This document shows, one piece after another, positions 13,057 through 22,877 of a stretch of 64,000 nt of DNA (positions are counted from its first letter, which is position 1; every line of letters begins with the position of its first letter). Origin of the DNA: Ursus arctos (Eukaryota > Chordata > Mammalia > Carnivora > Ursidae); assembly GCF_023065955.2 (NCBI RefSeq), contig NW_026623050.1, positions 17,566,501 through 17,630,500 of the forward strand, read 5' to 3'. The notes under the pieces are model-generated. The model was given only the letters and a program-made list of their open reading frames with translations, did no database searches and had not been told where the DNA came from. A program made the translations under genes and the position numbers.

Positions 13057-13125
13057 CTAGGATCTTAAACACATCCATCTGAAAATCCTCCTTGAAACCT
13101 GAAAAAACAAATTTCCAAACTAGGA
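13057..13125 (-). repeat. Partial duplicate of MYO5C exon 9 with splice acceptor
   Basis: 69 bp, 66/69 identical to 12055-12123, same orientation, in intron 8. On the minus strand it keeps an intact pyrimidine tract and CAG acceptor (exon side starting at 13098) and 42 nt of coding sequence in the same phase. One of the three differences lies in the coding part and two in the intron part. Downstream on the minus strand a GT at 13006-13005 in a GTATGT context would define a 92-nt cryptic exon (13007-13098). Its last codon, read in the frame delivered by exon 8, is TAA. Confidence 0.92.
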
Positions 13126-14169
13126 AGGACTCTGTGTCTAACACCCGTAAATCACAACGGAGGACCTGCCGGTTGTGAGCAGGGCTTTGCTAGGTCAGGC
13201 CCACAGAGCAGGAGCGTGGTGGGTGGGGGTAGGCGCCGAGTGGCGCCATGACGCCGCGGGGCATCGAGGAGCGCGGAGACATACTCAGAGGGTGGGCGGG
13301 CTCATTCGTGCCGGCGTCCACGCGCCCTGGTCTGCGTGGGAAGGGCCGCGGTCATGGACACCGGTGACCCCCCCGCCCGCCCCAGCAAAAAGCAGCCGGC
13401 CCTAAATGCTGAGTAAGGGCTGCCACGGCCGCCCTCGGCTTCTCACTTGGGAATACGTGGGTTCTTTCAGTAGCAGCTAGGTCATGTTCTTAAATAATTT
13501 AAGAACCTAGAGAGTCTTCTCTCCTTCAAAGATTAAACAAAATCAAAGTTGCAAAAGATTTCAAATCAAAAATGTATGCAAGACTCCAGCTCCGCCCGAG
13601 TCCAGGCATTTGCTGTCTTCCCATTTGGAGCTAACATCGCCCTTTGAAGGACAGACGCCTCTCACGGAAATCGCCCCCCCCCCCCCCTTCCCAGGATGTC
13701 AGCATGATAACCAGCAGGTAAGTGAGGAGGAAAATCTGTGGTTGGGCATTCCTACTCACCGCGTGATCAACCTATAACTAAATCACTTAACCATGCCAGG
13801 CCTTCCAGAAGCCACGAAAGTGAAGTCACTCCAAAGCAATGATGTGAAAGAGAGAACTTAAAGTGTTAGTGGAATAACTCTCTTTAGTGAGACAAGGTCA
13901 TGCCAAAGCATTGCTGGCCCGAGTTTGATTTCAGTGAGAAGCACAATGGTCAAGTACCTTGAGCCTGAGGTCCAAGCTAGGAGTGACTCCTTCCAGGGTG
14001 TTCTTTCTGTGAGACATTAAATGGCCAGGCAAGGATCAAAGGGTGAATTAAATGAGAGTCAGCAGAACAAAGGAAAGGAGCTTTTGGTCAAAACGCATCC
14101 CCTTCTGCCTCCTTGGGGGATAATTCCATGACTAGCTAAGGTGTCCCAGGAGCACAAACAGAAGGTAAA

Positions 14170-14330
14170 TCAAATGGAACTCTGTGCCAGACACTGTCCC
14201 CAGTAGTCTCCACATGTCATCTCACCTAATGCTTACAACAACCATATGAAGTAAGCGCCATTATGGTTCCCATTTTATGGGGGGAGAAACTGAGGTATAG
14301 AAGGGTTAGGTCACCCTGGGCATGTCATAT
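14170..14330 (+). repeat. MIR SINE
   Basis: 'ctgtgccagacactgtccccagtagtctccacatgtcatctcacctaatgcttacaacaacc' followed by 'cccattttatggggggagaaactgagg' is a well-preserved MIR. Confidence 0.85.
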
Positions 14331-14709
14331 CTAGCAGTTTAATGCCAACCACCACTGCAATATGTGAAAGGACCCGTGGAGTTCTGAAGCCATCCTAGCT
14401 TCACCACTCTGTGTGCAAACATGGAGGCCCCCTAAAAAGCCCATGCCAAGCAAAGAAATTGGAGCAGAATCCAGAGGTCCATTTACTGGGCATGTGGGGA
14501 TATGGATTTGCATACTGAGCTAGAAGGCCTTGACACTAATTTCTCTATACTAACTCCATCACAAACCACTATGATGGACAAATCAACCAAGTCTTATTTA
14601 ACAATTACATTTTTAAAAAGGGTGTTCTGCCCTAATACGTAATAAGCCTACATACAATTCAAGTTAGATGGTCTCCCCTTGAGATCTCCATCTAAGAAGA
14701 GGACACTGA

Positions 14710-14938
14710 GGGGTGCCTGGGTGGCTCAGTCGTTGGGCATCTGCCTTCAGCTCAGGTCATGATCTCTGGGATTGAGCCCCACATCAGGCTCCCTGGGATT
14801 GAGCCCAAGTTGGGCTGTCTGCTCAGTGGGGAATCTGCTTCTCCCTCTCCCTCTGCCCTCCACCCCCCAGCTTGTGTGGGCTCTCTCTCTCTCAAATAAA
14901 TAAATAAAATCTTAAAAAAAAGAAAAGAAAAGAAAGAG
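14710..14938 (+). mobile_element. SINEC-type SINE
   Basis: Head 'ggggtgcctgggtggctcagtcg', a partly duplicated 'gattgagccc' segment in the body, CT-rich region, and tail 'aaataaataaataaaatctt' followed by AAAAG repeats. The internal repeat of the 'ccctgggattgagcccaa' segment makes it slightly longer than its neighbours. Confidence 0.95.
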
Positions 14939-15054
14939 AATACTTAGACACAAATAAGAGAACACAGCCAGTGGGACAAGCAGTATACCACATTCTCTCA
15001 CTGTTAGGAGAAGCACTATTGTTTAGAACTATCTGAGGTGATGGAAATATTCTG

Positions 15055-15225
15055 TATTTCTGCTGTCCAATATGGTGGCTATTTGAAACACGTGCTTATG
15101 AGCGCTTGAAATGTGACTTATGCAACTGAGAAACTGGATTTTTAAGGTTATTTCATTTTAATGAAAATGAAACACAAACCGTCACTTGTGGCCGGTGGCT
15201 ACTGTGTTGGATGGCACAGGTTTAA
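15055..15225. mobile_element. hAT-type DNA transposon fossil (MITE-like)
   Basis: Ends carry imperfect inverted similarity: 'gctgtccaatatggtggct' at the left and 'ggtggctactgtgttggatggcac' at the right, enclosing an AT-rich middle. This is the classic shape of small non-autonomous Charlie-like hAT elements in mammals. Family name not assigned. Confidence 0.6.
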
Positions 15226-15487
15226 AGACCATGAAATCAACACACAGAATGAGGTCACAGGATGATGGCAATCTCAAAGTCACAGTGAAGTCACCCTGGT
15301 TCCTTTCCACAATAGTAAATGGACCTCTGCAGTCTGCTCAAATTTCTTTTCCTGGCCTGCCTCATCGGGGGACCTCCATGAGCATACACACAGGGCCCGA
15401 AGCGAAGACGGCTTTAAGTCCATCCATGAATCTTCACATATTGTAAGAAAATTTGAAGGAACCTGTCAACTACGCTCACTCTATCAT

Positions 15488-15682
15488 CTAGGACAAAGGG
15501 CAGCAAATATTTTCTTGTTAGGCTTTGTAGGCTGTATAGCCTACATTACAATTACTCAACTCTGCCACTGTCGTATGAAAACAGCCATAGACCGTACTTA
15601 AACAAATGAGTGTGTTTATGTTCCAATAAAACTTTATTTACAAAAACAGGCAGCAATCTGCTGACCTGTGGTCTAGGACATT
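15488..15682 (-). mobile_element. hAT-type DNA transposon fossil
   Basis: Contains 'gcagcaaatattttcttgttaggctttgtaggc', 'caactctgccactg' and 'ccaataaaactttatttacaaaaacaggc', ending 'ctgctgacctgtggtct'. This order is that of a widespread mammalian non-autonomous hAT element, reading in reverse. Family name is left open. Confidence 0.65.
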
Positions 15683-15775
15683 TTTTGGTGATTCATGCAG
15701 TGAAGTCATGTTTTCATTAAATGTATACTGATCTCTCATATTGATACAGCATGCCATAGCTCATAAACCACTTTA

Positions 15776-15980
15776 TTTTTTTAAATTTATTTATTTGAGA
15801 AGGGAGGATGTGTGCATGCGTGTGGGGAGAGGGGCAGAGGGAGAGGGAGAGAGAATCCTCAAGCAGACTCCCTGCTGAACATGGACCCTGACATGGGGCT
15901 CAATTCCATGACCCTGAGATCATGATCTGAGCTGAAATCAAGAGTCCCCTGCTCAACTGACTGAGCCACCCAGGCACCCC
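15776..15980 (-). mobile_element. SINEC-type SINE with perfect 14-bp target duplication
   Basis: Minus-oriented SINE with A-tail complement at 15776 and head 'ggtgcctgggtggctcag' reading down from 15980. The 14-bp sequence CATAAACCACTTTA at 15762-15775 recurs perfectly at 15981-15994, marking an L1-machinery insertion. Confidence 0.97.
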
Positions 15981-16049
15981 CATAAACCACTTTAGACATT
16001 ATCTCTTAATCCTCACCACATCCCTAATAGCTATGGGGGGGGGGCTACT

Positions 16050-16525
16050 CTCCAAATATGGCCCCCAGTGCACCCCCTCCCAGGGTTCATGCCCTGTGCA
16101 GTTCCCTCATCATGAGTTATACATGGGGTTGAGCTTTTGACCATTAGCTCATGGTGGTGGTGATGCTGCGTTACTTCTGAGGCTGGTTCGTAAAAAGTCT
16201 TACAGATCCACCTAAGCCCATGTAACTGGCTCTGGGGGAAGCTAGCGACAATGTGCCACAGTCCCTTTACCCTGAGACCAGTGTGTTGTCAGGAAGTCCA
16301 TGTGGAGAGAGAGATGCCCGCCCAGCCCCCAGTACTTCTAACCATACCAACCCATGAGAGAAAGAAGGCCTTCAGAGAGGATGGGACCCCGACCACCATC
16401 ACAGAAGAATCTCCAAGTGAGAAGTCTCCAGCTGAGCTCAGTGACCCCAGAATCACCAAAGATAATAATAATTTGTCATTTTAGGCCATTAGGATTTGGG
16501 GAAACAGCAATAGATAATTGGAACA
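16050..16525 (+). mobile_element. LTR remnant, ERVL/MaLR (MLT1-like)
   Basis: Landmarks in order: 'ctccaaatatggcccccagtg', 'cttttgaccattagctcatgg', 'aagtccatgtggagagagag', 'agctcagtgaccccagaatcacc', 'ggccattaggatttggggaaacagcaatagataattgg'. These match the general layout of old MLT1-type LTRs. Subfamily uncertain. Confidence 0.55.
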
Positions 16526-16892
16526 ACTGAATATTTTCATTACTATCCCAGTAATCAAATGGGGAAACTGATGCTCAGAGAAAACAACTGACCTATGGAA
16601 GACCACGGACTGATCTTATGATACTGGGGGGGAAAAACTGGAGCAAATACATGACAATTGACAATTTACTACTAAATTGTAAGATCTAATGGCTAAGACA
16701 CAGGCAATCAGAGGAGAGTTCCCCAGGCTAGCATCTTTAAGTAACAGGCTTGATAGAATGTAAGCAGAGCAGATTCCATCATACTTGGCATTCTGCCCAC
16801 CAAAGAGAGGGGAGGATGGCCCCAACCTCTTTCTGCCCACCCACTTCACACAGCACAGTGGGCAGCCAACACCATTAATAGCCACAAGAGGC

Positions 16893-17094
16893 GGGGCGCC
16901 TGGGTGGCACAGCGGTTAAGCGTCTGCCTTCGGCTCAGGGCGTGATCCCGGCGTTCCGGGATCGAGCCCCACATTGGGCTCCTCCACTGGGAGCCTGCTT
17001 CTTCCTCTCCCACTCCCCCTGCTTGTGTTCCCTCTCTCGCTGGCTGTCTCTCTCTCTCTCTGTCGAATAAATAAATAAAAATCTTAAAAAAAAA
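16893..17094 (+). mobile_element. SINEC-type SINE (bear-type variant), perfect 16-bp target duplication
   Basis: Head 'ggggcgcctgggtggcacag', body 'ctcagggcgtgatcccggcg', tail 'ctcgctggctgtctctctc' then 'gaataaataaataaaaatctt' and poly-A. The 16-bp AATAGCCACAAGAGGC occurs at 16877-16892 and again, unchanged, at 17095-17110. An intact duplication indicates a fairly recent insertion. Confidence 0.98.
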
Positions 17095-17489
17095 AATAGC
17101 CACAAGAGGCAGGAGACTGTTTTACTCTAGTTCCCCACAAACCTTTGGGGGCATTGTCAAAACATCTAGGCCAGGGATGCAAGGTTGGGCCAGGTGAGGC
17201 AAGCCACGTGCCAGGGGCCGACCCTGCATTTGCGCCACCCTGAGAGTGAGCTGCTGAATGCCTCCTTCAAGTTCATGCCCTAGTCGCCTCTCTCACCTCA
17301 CCCCAGTCCTGGCCTGGCTGGTGTGGACATTTGTGAAAATGATCTAATTTGTGTGAGACCATGAAAAAAACTGCTGCTGCTGATCTCTAAAGATTAGGAA
17401 AGGTTTCATGGAGAAGGGACAGTTTTGCCGAATGGATAGCTAGGGCTTGGACAATAGGGAACAGAGACTCAGGGCAGGCAGTCATACTT

Positions 17490-17662
17490 AGCAAGCACTT
17501 GCTACGTGCTCAGTCGGGTACCAGGGGCTTTCACATACATTTCCTTACCAGTTATTATGAGAGCCCTGTGGGTAAGGAATATGGCCAGTCTATAGATCGG
17601 GAAACTGAGTCTCGGAAACGGCAACCTCCTTAGAGTCCTGCCAATTAGGTTTTGAATGTTTA
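17490..17662 (+). repeat. MIR SINE
   Basis: 'caagcacttgctacgtgctcagtcgggtaccagggg' to 'gatcgggaaactgagtctcgg' follows the MIR consensus order. Edges are approximate. Confidence 0.7.
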
Positions 17663-17970
17663 TTTGACCCCAAAGCCTACTCTATTTCCCCTTATATCAT
17701 TTTGGTGTGAGGTGAAATATTATAGAGGCAGGAGGGAGTGTCAGAGGGGAGAGATGGGACGGAGGACAGGGTATATGGATCAAGGTCCCACTGGGGCCTG
17801 CCAGAGCTAGGCTGCCTGACCCCTCTTCATACATGGTGTTCCTTCTCAGTAGAGCACATTATAAAAAGATACAATTATGACTTTAACTATTTTAAGAAAA
17901 TGGTAATCTGTACCCAAAGTACTCTCATTATTATAAACTGTTTAAATTGCCCTTCTCCTTAAAGTGGTTT

Positions 17971-18101
17971 GCAAGGGTGGCTCAGTGGTTAAGCATCCGA
18001 CTCTCGACCTCGGCTCAGGTCTTGATCTCCGGGTCATGAGTTCTAGCCCTCTGGGCTCCAGACCCAGCGTGGAGCCTACTTTAAAAAAAAAAAAAAAAAA
18101 A
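17971..18101 (+). mobile_element. SINEC-type SINE, shorter subfamily
   Basis: tRNA-like head 'gggtggctcagtggttaagc', 'ggctcaggtcttgatctccgggtcatgagttc', then 'gctccagacccagcgtggagcctac' and a 19-base poly-A. It lacks the CT-rich extension of the neighbouring copies, so it belongs to a shorter carnivore SINE subfamily. Confidence 0.85.
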
Positions 18102-18166
18102 AGAGCAAGCCAGCAATTTGGAAGGGGCAGGATCAGATGGTAATTCTGCTTAGGAAACCAACCAGT

Positions 18167-18208
18167 TTTCATTCTCAATTATCCAAATGTTTCATTCTCA
18201 ATTATCCA
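18167..18208 (+). repeat. Short direct repeat, 19 bp twice
   Basis: TTTCATTCTCAATTATCCA occurs at 18167-18185 and 18190-18208, 4 bp apart, identical. It is a simple local tandem duplication in intron 8. Confidence 0.95.
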
Positions 18209-18540
18209 GCAGAGTAATCTTGCCTATTACTCTGATATATTTAACCTCAAATTCTTTGCCTTTTACATTTAAATATAGTCATCCAAACCACAACAATGAA
18301 AATAACTTGGTGAAACAAGTATTTTCTATAAATGTAAAAATACTCTGTGGTCTCACACTGATCAGAAGCTTTGACAATTACGTGTTAATGTCTACACTAA
18401 TACACTATGGGAAAGTAGATGATAATTTTTATCAATGCCATTTGGTAGTCACTTCCCAAACATGAGCTCCATGTGGGAAAAACAAGCTAGAGAAATACCA
18501 AGCAATGCAAGATTTTGTTTTCTGTATAAAAATGTGGTAA

Positions 18541-18777
18541 GAGGGGCGCCTGCGTGGCTCAGGTGGTTAAGCGTCTGACTCTTGATTTCAGCTCAGGTCA
18601 TGATATCAGATCATGGGGTCGAGCCCCATGTGAGGCTCCATGCTCAGCGGGCAGTCTGCTTGGGATTCTCTTCTTCTGCCTCTCCTCCTTCCCCCACCTC
18701 TGGCCCCACCCTTCCATTTGTGCTCTCTCTCGTTCTCTCTCTCCTTCCTTCTAGCTCTCTCTCTAAAAAAAAAAAAA

Positions 18778-18825
<48 letters not shown>

Positions 18826-18836
18826 AAAAGAAAGTG
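18541..18836 (+). mobile_element. SINEC-type SINE with expanded GAAA tail
   Basis: Full-length SINE with head 'ggggcgcctgcgtggctcagg', CT-rich body, and a poly-A tail (from 18765) that has grown into a long (GAAA)n tract. Such tails are typical seeds of microsatellites. Confidence 0.95.
18779..18836 (+). repeat. (GAAA)n microsatellite
   Basis: About 13 GAAA units in the tail of the SINE at 18541, with one late interruption. Likely length-polymorphic. Confidence 0.95.
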
Positions 18837-19313
18837 AGACTCCTCCATTCCGCTATCATAAAATGGGGGAAATACCAGTGTTTACCCTACAAAGTGCTTG
18901 TAAATTAAACAAGCTAATACAGGTAATGAAGTGCTTAGGAGGGTGCCTGGTAAGTTTCGTGTAAGTGTCTGCTATTTTATCAGGCCAAGTAGGGTCCACA
19001 TGACCCTCCCGGTCGGATGCACCAGTCACCTCCAAAGTCTGCCCAGCGGAGCTTGAGAGCACCCACAGGGCTGACAGCCCATGTTTCTCGCTGCAAACCA
19101 GCGAGCCTGAAGGCAAAGGAGTTAACATCTAGATCTTGTAAGGGAAAAGCACAGTCTTGACCATCTGGCCATCAAATACACTGATTGGCTCATCCTAAGA
19201 TTAGAATTTATTAGGAGTCTTCAGAACACACACCTGCTGGGCTTCCCTGCTTTCATTTTTGTTGTTTTTTAAAGAGAAAATGGTTACACGTTGCATAGGG
19301 TGGTTCCACTTAC

Positions 19314-19421
19314 CCAGCAGTGTGAAGGTCTTCCGAGTCTCCACCATGTCTGCTCTGTCATTCACACCCTCGATGACAGTACTGCCTCCCATTCTCGTGT
19401 AGTTAAATTCTTCTGCACTCC
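19314..19421 (-). CDS. MYO5C: MYO5C coding exon 8, motor domain, residues 278-314
   Basis: 108 nt, entering in phase 1 and leaving in phase 1; acceptor TTTCAG, donor GTAAGT. It encodes GSAEEFNYTRMGG, then VIEGVNDRADMVETRKTF and TLLG. This sequence is characteristic of myosin Vc and separates it from Va and Vb at several positions. The phase-1 end is shared by the acceptor of true exon 9 and by the cryptic acceptor at 13098. Confidence 0.97.
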
Positions 19422-19499
19422 CTGAAATCAACAGATTGTTATGTCTGTGACACAGAAATTTGTACATGTTTACCAGAAGACGGGAAGCTCACATGTAAT

Positions 19500-19650
19500 A
19501 CGCTGCAGTAAGCACTTGACCCACGTTACTCCATTTATTCTTCAAAATTCTATGTGACAGACGCAGAAGCTGAGGCCCAGAAAAGTGACGTGTCATGCTC
19601 AAGGCCCCACAGCCGATATAAGGCAAGAATCTGAACACGGGCCCGTCTGA
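19500..19650 (+). repeat. MIR SINE
   Basis: 'agcacttgacccacgttactccatttattcttcaaaattc' then 'gaagctgaggcccagaaaagtgacgtg...caaggccccacagcc' is a recognisable MIR. Confidence 0.75.
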
Positions 19651-19689
19651 CTACAAAGCTCCCAGGTTTTGTTCCTGTATCTATATCAC

Positions 19690-19835
19690 ACAGCTTTATT
19701 GAGGATTACTGACCATAGAATAACTGTGCATGGTTAAGATGAATAATTTGATGAGTTTTGATACATGGATACCTTAATGAAATCATCACCACAATCAAGA
19801 GACTAGCCATATGCACACCTAATATTTGAACAGCG
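19690..19835 (-). mobile_element. Old L1 3' UTR fragment
   Basis: 'agctttattgaggatta', 'gatgagttttgatacatggatacc' and 'gaaatcatcaccacaatcaagag' form the reverse complement of the old mammalian L1M 3' UTR. Confidence 0.65.
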
Positions 19836-20500
19836 GGTGAGCCTTTAGAAAGCTCTTCCAAATTCACCGTTCACATTCTGTTTGGCAGACAGGCATGGGT
19901 GTTATCTTTATAAGAAATCTGAGGCAATTCAGATTCTTCACAAGCACAAGCAACTTTTCCAAGATTGGAGCGAGTGCATTCAATCTGACACACTGGACAA
20001 TTCTATCTATCAACAGAGCACAAGCAACCAAGAGAGGAGAGCTGTGACAGCACAGGAATCAAGCTGTTTGCACGAAAGGACAACTAGTTCTGCTGTCCCT
20101 GCGTTATGATCAGCTAGAACTGTAAATAATAATGGCTTGAGTCATCAAGGAAGCTCAAATGGTGATAGAGATACTCTATCTCAGAAGACAGGGAGATATG
20201 TCATACATACTGGAGAACAATCATCCAAGGAAGTTCAGATAAAGAAAAGTTTGGGGATTTGACAGCACCAAGTCCCAGGGGTCAGTAGGCCTTATTCAGG
20301 TGGTTCCAGTTACATGACCACTATCACCTATGAGCTTTGAAAAAAAACCCTGGAGTTGAAGGGTCTCCTCTCCTGGAGCCACCCTGCCCCTCAATCTATC
20401 CCCTTAGTTAGATGCATCAATTCTGTCCCCAAAACCCAAGGATCTGTCTTTGGATAGAATATTTTTAAAGTGATATTACTATAAGAAGAAATAAACCTTG

Positions 20501-20703
20501 GGGCGCCTGGGTGGCTCAGTCGGTTAAGTGTCTGCCTTCTGCTCAGGTCATGATCCTGGGATCGAGCCCTGAGTCAGGCTCCCTGCTCAGCGGGGAGTCA
20601 GCTTCTCCTTCTCTCTCTGCTCCCCTCCCCCCAACTCGTGCTCTCTCCCTCTTGCTCTGCTCCCTCTTTTCTCAAATAAATAAAATCTTAAAAAAAAAAA
20701 AGA
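20501..20703 (+). mobile_element. SINEC-type SINE
   Basis: Head 'ggggcgcctgggtggctcagtcgg', body 'tgctcagcggggagtcagc', tail 'caaataaataaaatctt' and poly-A. Lies 70 bp from MYO5C exon 7, close to its donor side. Confidence 0.96.
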
Positions 20704-20775
20704 AAATGAAATCAACCTGGAATTTAAGCCCCTACATAAAAGAGACACACTTTCCATGCATTATCCGCCACATAC

Positions 20776-20857
20776 CCAATTTAAGATGTTTAAATTCCGA
20801 CTGCTGGGCAGATGCACAAAGCTGATAAAAAATGTGGTAATTTCGTTCATTTTCCGA
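20776..20857 (-). CDS. MYO5C: MYO5C coding exon 7, motor domain, residues 251-278
   Basis: 82 nt, entering in phase 0 and leaving in phase 1; acceptor TTACAG, donor GTATGT. It encodes [14 protein letters not shown] then [12 protein letters not shown], the helix after switch I, with the NYHIFYQL motif shared by nearly all myosins. The open frame is too short to stand out without splice context. The exon sits about 73 bp from a SINE. Confidence 0.96.
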
Positions 20858-21590
20858 CTGTAAAATAAAGAGAAGTCCTGAAATTACACCAGCCCTTTAG
20901 AAGTAAAAATAAGAGGTTTTTAATGGATGGGTCTTAGATGGCTAACCTGGATTGACATTTCTGCTCTCAGGGACACTGACATTTACCTGGGTTTTTTCTC
21001 TGATCAATAACACAGTGACCCAACCTGTGCCCCTCTGCTGGCTCAAGACCACCTTCCAGATAAGGACCCCAGAGAAAATGTTATTAAATGAAAATTTTCT
21101 GTGAAATGAGGATAATGTAATTTGTACAAGTTAAAATTTTTAAGAATAAATACAAGACTGTTACTCTCTTGGACCAAAACTATGGAATTTTCTCCATGTT
21201 ACTGATGGAAGAGCCTTTCTCTTACGCTCCCCCCACTAGCTATAAACCCATTCCCTTCCTGGTAGGAAAGCCAGTCTAACAGCTTTGTCTGTTTCAAGAA
21301 GTTTTTGTGTTCTGGAGAGATAAACTTGATTTATGTTAAACTCTAAGGATCCAATATTAAAAAGCATAATTTTTCCCTTTAATGGATTCGTTTCACTCCA
21401 CTGACACTGCATCTATCTGTCAATTTTTTGTTTCTAAGAGGCAGAAAAAAACAGTAAGCCAAGATGCAAATGCAAGATAGGAAATTCTATTCTTAAGTCA
21501 CAGAGCAATGTAGGTTGTCTAGTGAGTATGTAAATGTAAACAGTACTTCAAAAGTTGGGGAAAAAGGAAATTTACTATTTTTATCCTTAC

Positions 21591-21734
21591 TTGAAAGACG
21601 ACTCTGGATTTCTCCAGCAGGTAAGTTCTCATGTTGGCTCCTATAATTTGATTTCTCTCATCAAAACTGATTTCTGTGTATTTCCCAAACCGACTACTGT
21701 TGTCATTGCGGGTGGTCTTGGCATTTCCGATAGC
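21591..21734 (-). CDS. MYO5C: MYO5C coding exon 6, switch I, residues 203-250
   Basis: 144 nt, 48 codons, phase 0/0, acceptor TTGTAG, donor GTAAGG. It encodes [19 protein letters not shown], which contains the switch I motif NDNSSRFG (residues 212-219) that senses ATP gamma-phosphate, followed by the conserved '[12 protein letters not shown]' segment. Both catalytic motifs are intact. Confidence 0.97.
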
Positions 21735-21984
21735 CTACAAAACACAGGCCTCTTAATAACGTTAAAAAGATCTTTGCATCCATATTATTGGAGCAGTTCC
21801 AATAGAATCCCATCCTGTATGTTGGGGAAAGGTCTGACTCGCAGAGGGAGGTTGGGAGGAGAGGAAAGCAGTCCAAAGCTCGCACAGAGCGTGACACACC
21901 ATCAGCCTGCCGTTCAAAGCTCTCCTCCGTCTTGCTGGGAGACACTGGGCAGGATTAGAAAGGGCACAGGTTCTGATGTTTCAT

Positions 21985-22110
21985 GGCCCCAGGTGTCTTT
22001 TCTTCTGTCTGTATAATGCTAGAAAGGTTATTTTACCTTTCCAAGCCTCCATTTCTTTATCTGTAGTGTGGGAATAACATGCATCTTGCAGAGTTGGGAG
22101 GATGACCTAA
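21985..22110 (-). repeat. MIR-like fragment
   Basis: 'ttacctttccaagcctccatttctttatctgtagtgtgggaataac' is the strongly conserved MIR core. Edges are approximate. Confidence 0.6.
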
Positions 22111-22633
22111 GATAACAGAAAGGACCTCAACACACCCACGCCCTGAATGTCACAGATGCGCAATTAAAAGAACACATCCCTCGTCCGAACTTCATTTCTA
22201 TCCTTAGCTCTTACCACTTCCCTACTCGGACCTTCCACTCAACCAAAAACTGCCCTCTCCCATCCTTTCCATACTTCGGGCATGATTTTTGCTCTTACTT
22301 CTACTCTTGAACCTGTCTCTCCTCTACCCAACCCCTCCCCCCCCCCCAGCACTCTCCATCTGGAAGTACCTTTCTCATGCACACAAACTATACTTCCTGC
22401 CCAGGTCATCAAGCTTTCGGATGACACATATTTACTGAGTCCCTGCTATGGGCCACATGCATGGGAGGCAAAGGTGAGACAAGTGGACATGGTCCTGCCT
22501 CTCTGAAGCTTACTGTCTAGTAGGCGAGACCAACCCTAAACAAATAATCACATAAATTTATCCACTGTGCAGAGCCTCTGGACAACTTTTCTATTGCTAT
22601 CTTAGATTGTGATCTATGTTTCCATTTAACTTT

Positions 22634-22843
22634 AAAGTAGACTATGGACTCTGGGAAACAAACTGAGGTCTTTGGGGGGGGGAATGGGATAGGCTGGTGA
22701 TGGGTAGTAAGGAGGGCACATATTGCATGGTGCACTGGGTGTTATATGCAAGTAATGAATCATGGAACTTTACATCAAAAACTAGGGATGTACTGTATGG
22801 TGACTAACATAATAAAAAGTATTATTATAAAAAAATAAATAAA
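22634..22843 (+). mobile_element. L1 3'-end insertion (5'-truncated)
   Basis: Carnivore L1 3' UTR in plus orientation, from 'ggactctgggaaacaaactgagg' through 'gggcacatattgcatggtgcactggg' to 'ggtgactaacataataaaa' and an A-rich tail. It ends only about 70 bp before the near-complete L1 at 22913. Confidence 0.9.
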
Positions 22844-22877
22844 CTTGCATTCCCTAATTTAAAAAAATAAAGTATGT

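Noticed and set aside
13057..13125. The second exon 9 copy as a normal mutually exclusive exon
   Set aside because: It holds only 42 nt of the 107-nt exon and runs into unrelated sequence with a stop, so it cannot replace exon 9.
16893..17094. tRNA-like A and B box sequences in the SINEs
   Set aside because: They are the tRNA-Lys-derived heads of SINEs, not functional tRNA genes; no complete cloverleaf with matching acceptor stem is seen.
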